Positions 58,914 to 64,000 of a stretch of 64,000 nucleotides of DNA are shown here, piece after piece (the stretch's first letter is position 1; each line of letters begins with the position of its first letter). The notes under the pieces were generated by a model. The model searched no databases, had not been told where the DNA came from, and saw only the letters and a list, made by a program, of their open reading frames with translations. A program made the position numbers and the translations under genes. This stretch comes from CBDAQV01 sp965199335 (GTDB taxonomy: Bacteria > Pseudomonadota > Alphaproteobacteria > CALMVH01): NCBI GenBank assembly GCA_965199335.1, contig CBDAQZ010000004.1:1-64000 (forward strand), in the 5' to 3' direction.

Positions 58914-59489
58914 TCACGCTCCGAAACAGGTCTTGAGGGTGGAAAGGCCACGGCTGATCCACGCCTTGACCGTACCAAGCGGAATCTGCAGGCGACTGGC
59001 GATCTGGCTATGCGAATAGCCATGGACATAGGCAAGGATGATGCTTTGCCGGTTCTTGTGCTCAAGCTGACCGAGGCAGCGGCGCAGGCGCATGCCCGAT
59101 GCCGTATTCTCCAGCCGCTCCAATGCGGCTTCATCCACGATCTCCGCCGTCTCGTCCAGATCGTTGCTGGCGTGGCGGAGACGGGCGGCCAGGATGTCCA
59201 AGGCCCGGAATCGCAGCACGCCGGTCATCCAGGCCTCCGCCGATCCGCGCGCCGGATCGAAACGGGTTGCCTTCTGCCAGATCTGCACCATCGCATCCTG
59301 CAGGGCTTCGGCGGCGATCTGACGGTCGCGCGTCAGGCTCAGGGCGATTCCGAAAAGCCGAGGGGAGGCATAAAGGTACAATTCGCGGAAAGCGGTGCGG
59401 TCGCGGGTCGCAACGCGCACAAGCAAATCGGCCATCGGGTCGTTCTGATTTTCGCCGTCGTCGAGTAGCGAGAGTTCCTGCACTGACAT
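58914..59489 (-). CDS. ECF-type RNA polymerase sigma factor (SigK-like)
   Basis: 191 residues from ATG 59489. Region 2 RDRTAFRELYLYASPRLFGI, AEALQDAMVQIWQKATRFDP; region 4 HGYSHSQIASRLQIPLGTVKAWISRGL (helix-turn-helix). Cotranscribed with the RskA-type anti-sigma and divergent from a fasciclin gene 185 bases away. Mycobacterial SigK has exactly this kind of partner and fasciclin-domain targets. Confidence 0.92.
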   Translation of the reverse strand: MSVQELSLLDDGENQNDPMADLLVRVATRDRTAFRELYLYASPRLFGIALSLTRDRQIAAEALQDAMVQIWQKATRFDPARGSAEAWMTGVLRFRALDILAARLRHASNDLDETAEIVDEAALERLENTASGMRLRRCLGQLEHKNRQSIILAYVHGYSHSQIASRLQIPLGTVKAWISRGLSTLKTCFGA

Positions 59490-59674
59490 AGCAGCTTGAT
59501 TCCGCCTGATTTTTGCCGGGCAATGCAAGGATTACAATATATTCCTGTTCGACGCAATTTGCTTGTCGCAATAAATATATTCGCCGCGACTGCATCCAAA
59601 GCCGGTTTTACAGCCGTATTGGATATGCATGGGTCATCCATGCGTTGCTTCCAACTTCAAGGAACTTACTCGTT

Positions 59675-60226
59675 ATGAAAAAAGCACTTCTCGGCATGGC
59701 CAGCGCCATTGCCCTGCTTGCCGGCGCCTCCGCAGCCAGCGCCGCCACCGATCCGATGGTCGGCGGTCACGCGATGTACCCGACGAAGAACATCGTCGAG
59801 AACGCGGTGAACTCCGACGATCACACCACTCTGGTTGCCGCTGTAAAGGCTGCCGGTCTGGTCGACACCTTGGAAAGCAAGGGCCCGTTCACGGTCTTCG
59901 CTCCCACCAACGAAGCCTTCGCTGCCCTGCCCGATGGCACGGTCGACACCTTGCTGAAGCCCGAGAACAAGGAAAAGCTTCAGGCTGTCCTGAAATACCA
60001 TGTTGTTTCGGGCGACTACACCGCCGCGAAGCTTCTGAAGCTGATCACGGACGGTAGCGGCAAGGCCGAGCTGAAGACGGTCGAAGGCGACAAGTTGACC
60101 TTCATGAAGACCGACAGCGGCATTTCGGTAACGGACGACAAGGGCGATGTCGCCAATGTCACCATCGCCGACGTGGTGCAGTCGAACGGTGTGATTCACG
60201 TTATCGACAAGGTCCTTCTGCCGTAA
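59675..60226 (+). CDS. Secreted fasciclin (FAS1) domain protein
   Basis: 183 residues; signal peptide MKKALLGMASAIALLAGASAASA. One FAS1 domain: NIVENAVNSDDHTTLVAAVK, box H1 GPFTVFAPTNEAFAALP, KLQAVLKYHVVSGDYTAAKL, box H2 NGVIHVIDKVLLP. FAS1 proteins act in adhesion or surface interactions. Likely transcribed by the divergent sigma factor. A strong terminator follows. Confidence 0.95.
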   Translation: MKKALLGMASAIALLAGASAASAATDPMVGGHAMYPTKNIVENAVNSDDHTTLVAAVKAAGLVDTLESKGPFTVFAPTNEAFAALPDGTVDTLLKPENKEKLQAVLKYHVVSGDYTAAKLLKLITDGSGKAELKTVEGDKLTFMKTDSGISVTDDKGDVANVTIADVVQSNGVIHVIDKVLLP

Positions 60227-60246
60227 GGTTTGCAGGCTCAAAAGGA

Positions 60247-60279
60247 AACGGCGCGGAATTTCCTCCGCGCCGTTTTTTT
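60247..60279 (+). terminator. Intrinsic terminator after the fasciclin gene
   Basis: Perfect 11-base stem AACGGCGCGGA / TCCGCGCCGTT (60247-60257 and 60264-60274) with a six-base loop, followed by a run of T; the T-run makes it directional for the plus strand. Confidence 0.9.
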
Positions 60280-60315
60280 ATCTGCTTTCAGAACCGGTGA
60301 CCAAGTTTGCCCGTA

Positions 60316-60711
60316 TCAGCACTGTCCAAGCTGGGTTGCAATGGTCGAAAGCAATGCGCGCACACGCGGGGTATCGTAGGGCTTGTCCAGGAAAACGCCC
60401 TGTTCAGGCAACTCGCCGGGCTTGATCTTGACATGACCCGACGCCACCACGATCTTGACCGGTGGCCAGCGATTGCGCACATAATGCGACAATTTCAATC
60501 CGTCCATCGACCCCGGCATGTCAACATCCGTGATAAGGACATCGATCGACGGGTTGGCCTCCATCAACCTTATGGCGTCATCGGCACATCCAGCCTCGAA
60601 AACCCTGAAACCCGATTCCTCGATCAGATCGACCAGCTCGAGACGCACCAACACCTCGTCTTCGACGACGAGGATGGTCGGCTGGTTTATCGGCTGTATC
60701 TGTCGCATCAT
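60316..60711 (-). CDS. Single-domain response regulator
   Basis: 131 residues; receiver with Glu17-Asp18 (VVEDE), phospho-acceptor Asp62 (ITDVDMPGSMDG), Ser in VVASGH and Lys in FLDKPYD. No output domain. Starts inside the stop of the HWE kinase gene (four-base overlap), so it is that kinase's likely phosphate target, as is common for HWE kinases in alphaproteobacterial stress signalling. Confidence 0.92.
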   Translation of the reverse strand: MMRQIQPINQPTILVVEDEVLVRLELVDLIEESGFRVFEAGCADDAIRLMEANPSIDVLITDVDMPGSMDGLKLSHYVRNRWPPVKIVVASGHVKIKPGELPEQGVFLDKPYDTPRVRALLSTIATQLGQC

Positions 60712-62159
60712 TTATTAACACCACTGCGATCATTAAAGTTCAACCTGCGCGCGAGAATATCTACAGTGCCCGTTTGAAATTTGGCATCCGATCGCGTTAC
60801 CGGCCCCTCAAGGGTGAAGACAACGCCGGTTTCTCGATACTCTATCCGTGCGGTGCCCTTGAAATAGGCGGAAAGCGAGCGTTCGATCATGAACGATCCG
60901 AAGCCGGTGTGCTTGGGCACATGCACGGCTGGCCCCCCTGTTTCCCGCCATTGCAGGGTAAAGCGCAGGGCCTCGTTCTCATCGTTCTTTACCATCCAGT
61001 CGATTGCGATCGTCCCCGCTTCATTTGACAGTGCGCCATATTTCGCGGCGTTCGTCGCCAGTTCGTGCAAGGCGAGGGACAGTGCCAGCGAGCAGCGCGA
61101 AGACAATATCAAGGAAGGGCCCGATATCGTAAACCGCCCCGACTCCAGATCGTGCGCCAGCAGGGCGTTGCGAACGATGGCGTCGATCTCCGCACTTTCC
61201 CATTTCGTATCGGTCAGCACATCCTGCGCCTTGCCCAGGGCGATCAGCCGCGCATCGAATGCGATGCGCGCCTCGGCCAGGCTCGGCGCACGGCGCATCG
61301 TTTGATTGGCAATCGCCTGGATCATGGCCAGCGTATTCTTGATGCGGTGTCCCAACTCGTGATTGAGCAATTGCTGTTGCGCCTCGGCGCGTTTCTGATC
61401 GGTGATGTCGCGGGAAACAGACAACAGTTTCTCGGGCTTGCCATCGATCCCCATGACAGGGGAGACAGCCACATCCCACCATCGCGGTGTACCGGCCATT
61501 GTTTCGCAGAAGCCTTGGAAACGTCCGATATTGCCCCCCTTGGCTTCGACCAGCGCCGCATTCGCCTGATCGTTATCGGAGCCTTTCCAGAAATCGGGCC
61601 AGTGCGAGCCTTCAATCTTTTTGAAGTCGTCGATTTCCATCAGCAGCTTGCCATGCTCGTTCATGCCCTGCAGGCGGCCTTCCATATCGAGTATCTTGAT
61701 GCAGTCGGGCGAGCTTTGCAGCACGCTGCGCAGGAACGTCTCGCTTTTCTCCAGCGCCTGGTTGGCAGCCCTGATATCGGTCAGGTCGGACTCACGACTT
61801 GCAACGACATGTCTGAAAAGATCGCAGACCGTTACCATGGCAAGGCTGATGGTCGCATAAAGGGTCGTACCGAAGAATTCTTCGGACGAGGGGGATGCAA
61901 ATATGCAGATGGCGATGAACGCCGACAGCAATACGGCGAAATAGCCCGGGCCACGACCGAATAGGAAGCCGGTCACGAACATGCCGGGCATGTACAGAAG
62001 GAACGCCGCGTTATCGAGCGGCAGGCAAACATGCAGAAGCGTCGCAAATGCGACGATTGCGAACGCCGCGGAATAACGGAAGATCGGTGGCCAGGTTGCC
62101 GCATCGACTCTTGCCGCAAGCGCTATTAGGGAAAGAGATTTATCGGCCGTAATAGTCAT
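60708..62159 (-). CDS. HWE-family sensor histidine kinase with PAS domain
   Basis: 483 residues. N-terminal membrane region with about four helices (residues ~25-115, DUF4118/MASE-like), coiled linker, PAS domain (~140-260, ending VSRDITDQKRAE), then HWE kinase: phosphoacceptor His in LGHRIKNTLAMIQAIANQT, N box ALHELATNAAKYGAL, and the WRETGGP element that gives the family its W-x-E. Signal unknown. Operon with the receiver gene. Confidence 0.93.
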   Translation of the reverse strand: MTITADKSLSLIALAARVDAATWPPIFRYSAAFAIVAFATLLHVCLPLDNAAFLLYMPGMFVTGFLFGRGPGYFAVLLSAFIAICIFASPSSEEFFGTTLYATISLAMVTVCDLFRHVVASRESDLTDIRAANQALEKSETFLRSVLQSSPDCIKILDMEGRLQGMNEHGKLLMEIDDFKKIEGSHWPDFWKGSDNDQANAALVEAKGGNIGRFQGFCETMAGTPRWWDVAVSPVMGIDGKPEKLLSVSRDITDQKRAEAQQQLLNHELGHRIKNTLAMIQAIANQTMRRAPSLAEARIAFDARLIALGKAQDVLTDTKWESAEIDAIVRNALLAHDLESGRFTISGPSLILSSRCSLALSLALHELATNAAKYGALSNEAGTIAIDWMVKNDENEALRFTLQWRETGGPAVHVPKHTGFGSFMIERSLSAYFKGTARIEYRETGVVFTLEGPVTRSDAKFQTGTVDILARRLNFNDRSGVNK

Positions 62160-62225
62160 TTATGATATGGATCAAACCTTGGAATTACCGACGGCAGCAG
62201 GAAAACCGGGGTGGGACCGGTGTTC

Positions 62226-62495
62226 CTATTTCGTGTTGAGGGCCCGCAGTTCAGGTTCGGCATACACGATGACGCGGGAGCGAAAGCCGTAATAACCGAT
62301 CTTGACCACACCGGTCATACCCGACTGAATGTGTTCAACCCCGGCCTCGACCGCAGAGGCCTCGTCGGCAAAAGGCAGTTCGATTTTCAGGCCGGGACCG
62401 TATTCCATGCATTTGAACCACCTTTGCGGGGCACGCAGAGGCACGAAGTCCCCGAACATGGGACGTTCGGCATTGTTGTCTGGATTTTCCGTCAT
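62226..62495 (-). CDS. Small hypothetical protein (89 aa)
   Basis: From ATG 62495 in a longer open frame. Begins MTENPDNNAERPMFGDFVPL and contains RWFKCMEYGPGLKIELPFAD and VVKIGYYGFRSRVIVYA. Soluble alpha/beta-looking; no family recognised. Transcribed toward the kinase gene. Confidence 0.55.
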   Translation of the reverse strand: MTENPDNNAERPMFGDFVPLRAPQRWFKCMEYGPGLKIELPFADEASAVEAGVEHIQSGMTGVVKIGYYGFRSRVIVYAEPELRALNTK

Positions 62496-62596
62496 GGCGA
62501 TAAGGGATGATATAGCGGATCGGGTCACATGGCAATGCGCGCCGCCGGGGCATCGATTGACAAAACCGGGCTGCAGGGCAGATAACTGATCCACAC

Positions 62597-63034
62597 ATGA
62601 TCGCTGCAATCACCCATAACGCCAACAGCAAGGCCCAGGACCTGACCGGCTCACGCCGCGACGTGCTGGAGTTGATACAGGAGGCGGGCCAACCGATCAC
62701 CGCCTACAAGGTGATCGAGGCGCTGCAGCTGAAACGCGGCAAGCAGGTCATGCCGCCGACAGTGTATCGCGCGATCGATTATCTTCGCCAGCAGGGTCTG
62801 GTGCATAAGATCGCTTCGATCAGCGCCTATGTCACCTGCTGCGAGGCAGAGCATTCGGAAGCAAGCAGTCCGGCGCAATTTCTAATTTGCGAACGATGCG
62901 GCAAGGCGTTCGAAATCGTCGACAACGAATTGCCGGACAGCCTGCTGGCCTATGCGCAGGCGATGAACTTCACCATCACAAGCCAGATCATCGAGCTGAA
63001 AGGCACCTGTGGGGATTGCCGCGCGGCAGCTTAG
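62597..63034 (+). CDS. zur: Fur-family regulator, Zur-like
   Basis: 145 residues. Winged helix with GSRRDVLELIQEAGQPITAYKVIEAL and PPTVYRAIDYLRQQGLVHKI; structural zinc cysteines in CERCG and CGDC. The short N-terminus, HSEASSPAQFLICERCG dimer-domain text and loss of the long Fur histidine cluster resemble Zur rather than Fur. It would repress zinc-uptake genes, none of which are in the window. Confidence 0.85.
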   Translation: MIAAITHNANSKAQDLTGSRRDVLELIQEAGQPITAYKVIEALQLKRGKQVMPPTVYRAIDYLRQQGLVHKIASISAYVTCCEAEHSEASSPAQFLICERCGKAFEIVDNELPDSLLAYAQAMNFTITSQIIELKGTCGDCRAAA

Positions 63035-63041
63035 GCTGCCG
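63024..63041. other. Stem-loop spanning two convergent stop codons
   Basis: CGGCAGC-TTAG-GCTGCCG: a perfect seven-base stem with a four-base loop in which the zur TAG and the opposite gene's TAA overlap. No T-run on either side, so it is at best a weak bidirectional terminator. Confidence 0.35.
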
Positions 63042-63714
63042 GGTTCTTCAAGGTAACAGTCTTCTTGGCCGTTGCGGCATCCGCTTTCTCGGGATGCGGC
63101 ATCACGAGCAGCTTGCCTTGCTTAACTTCATCCGTCGAAGCCGCGGGTGCCGGCAGCGTCAGCAGTGCTGACGCCTCGATCGCCTTGGCCGGCGCGTCTG
63201 CGGTTATGAATCCCGCATCCTTGTCCTCGCGCAGCTGGAGGGCATTCTTGGCCTTAACCGCAAAGCCATTGATGGTATTGACCATCAGCTTGGCCACCGG
63301 CTTCGAGACAAGGCTGAGTACATTGAGTACGGCCGCGCCAGCCATGAGGTTGTCCGGCAAATCGTTGGGACGAATAAGCTGCAGGCCAAGTGTTACGCCG
63401 GCGCTGACGCCCGCCTTGATACCGACCTCGGCAAGGTTGGCATTGATTTCCTTTACCGCATCGTTCGACGAAATGCCGATAACCTTGGACAGGAACCTCA
63501 GCCCCACGCTCGGTTTGGCGTGTTGGGGCTCTGGCTCCTTCGTGGGAAGCGGCAACAATGACGAGCCGGTCTTCTGCAACTGCTCGACCATCCGGGCTGC
63601 GATCCGATCGATATCGACCTCGCTCAGTTGCGGTATGTTGATCGAATTTTCTGTGTCCGGCGAAGTCTTTGCCTCGGGCTTTGCGACCTCGTTATGATGC
63701 TTTTTCTTCGCCAT
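63031..63714 (-). CDS. Hypothetical protein (227 aa) with hydrophobic centre
   Basis: From ATG 63714 (AGGAGAG upstream). Basic polar N-terminus (MAKKKHHNEVAK), a helix IDRIAARMVEQLQ, then a weakly hydrophobic middle (VGIKAGVSAGVTLGLQLI; LMAGAAVLNVLSLVSKPVAKL) that could be membrane-associated, and an Ala-rich tail. No family recognised. Confidence 0.6.
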   Translation of the reverse strand: MAKKKHHNEVAKPEAKTSPDTENSINIPQLSEVDIDRIAARMVEQLQKTGSSLLPLPTKEPEPQHAKPSVGLRFLSKVIGISSNDAVKEINANLAEVGIKAGVSAGVTLGLQLIRPNDLPDNLMAGAAVLNVLSLVSKPVAKLMVNTINGFAVKAKNALQLREDKDAGFITADAPAKAIEASALLTLPAPAASTDEVKQGKLLVMPHPEKADAATAKKTVTLKNPAA

Positions 63715-63909
63715 ATACGCTCTCCTTGAGACTCGTTTTGTAGCACGGAACGAAGGCGTCTTACCAGCGCGAAATGAGGGGAAACGCACAAAATTAAGAA
63801 AACGCAAAGTTATTTAACCATGCCTGCCCATAAATTTGCATGCGAAGCGCATAATAAAACGGTACCGGTGCGTTTAATAAGTAGGATGTCTGATTTCGAG
63901 GAGAGTTCG

Positions 63910-64000
63910 ATGCGCTACAAACTGCCGATCACAGCCATGGCTGCCGCTGCCCTGCTGGCCGTTACACCGGTGACGCCCGCCGCCGCACACGAATATTACC
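63910..64000 (+). CDS. Secreted protein, 5' end only
   Basis: GGAG precedes ATG 63910. The ~30 codons in the window encode a signal peptide (MRYKLPITAMAAAALLAVTP followed by VTPAAAHEYY); the protein runs off the right edge. Function cannot be stated. Confidence 0.65.
   Translation, partial: MRYKLPITAMAAAALLAVTPVTPAAAHEYY

Noticed and set aside
1..64000. CRISPR array, insertion sequences, restriction-modification or toxin-antitoxin pairs
   Set aside because: No regularly spaced repeats, transposase motifs or recognisable defence enzymes were seen anywhere in the window.

Overview
The window is a stretch of chromosome from a fairly GC-rich Gram-negative bacterium, most likely an alphaproteobacterium. 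Supporting this are an HWE-type histidine kinase coupled to a single-domain response regulator, an AcvB/VirJ lipase together with an MprF/LpiA-type protein, an rph-rdgB-hemW cluster, gene-transfer-agent-like tail genes and two GAAC-N7-GAAC boxes (the alphaproteobacterial LexA motif). Sphingomonadales or Acetobacteraceae would fit; the sequence alone does not decide. I see no rRNA, tRNA, CRISPR array, insertion sequence or integrase. No gene-free gap exceeds 300 bases.

Layout. 1-8 kb: the tail of a sugar-kinase-like phosphotransferase, several unrecognised accessory proteins, a PP2C-like phosphatase, an aspartate aminotransferase coupled to a YihX-like HAD phosphatase, and a two-gene operon of a Nudix protein plus an unknown. 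8-12 kb: trpB-trpA followed by a one-chain chorismate-binding/glutamine amidotransferase of PhzE-like size. 12-25 kb: DUF2339 membrane protein with a lipase, Aas acyltransferase/acyl-ACP synthetase, MFS exporter, sulfite-oxidase-family enzyme with its cytochrome b, a TetR regulator followed by an aldo/keto reductase and an SDR. 24.6-28.6 kb: a tightly overlapped run rluB-tlyA-MIP channel-small protein, tadA, gpt and a DUF4864 protein. 28.6-31.7 kb: zinc-ribbon methyltransferase, RmlD-like reductase and AcvB/VirJ lipase. 31.8-35.8 kb: small secreted or low-complexity proteins.

The 36-51 kb block is a decayed prophage or GTA-like element, read mostly on the minus strand: terminase small and large subunits, portal, a capsid-like gene truncated at both ends, the C-terminal half of a DUF2163 tail protein, NlpC/P60 peptidase, tail-tip protein, tail fibres, and lysozyme. 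Deletions have removed the head-completion genes, tail tube and tape measure. Cargo genes sit within it: an OafA-like acyltransferase beside an SGNH-esterase tail fibre, a free OmpA domain, a small secreted protein, and a complete CheY-type receiver coupled to a membrane-anchored coiled-coil protein. Two nearly identical LexA-type boxes, one in the block and one at 32.46 kb, suggest that the gene at 31.8 kb belongs to the same regulon.

51-64 kb: mprF (lipid aminoacylation, functionally tied to the AcvB gene 20 kb away), the rph-rdgB-secreted protein-hemW operon, a hemolysin-III/PAQR protein, an ECF sigma/RskA-type anti-sigma pair divergent from a fasciclin gene (the arrangement of mycobacterial SigK-RskA and MPT70/83), an HWE kinase with a receiver protein, a Zur-like Fur regulator and two unrecognised genes.
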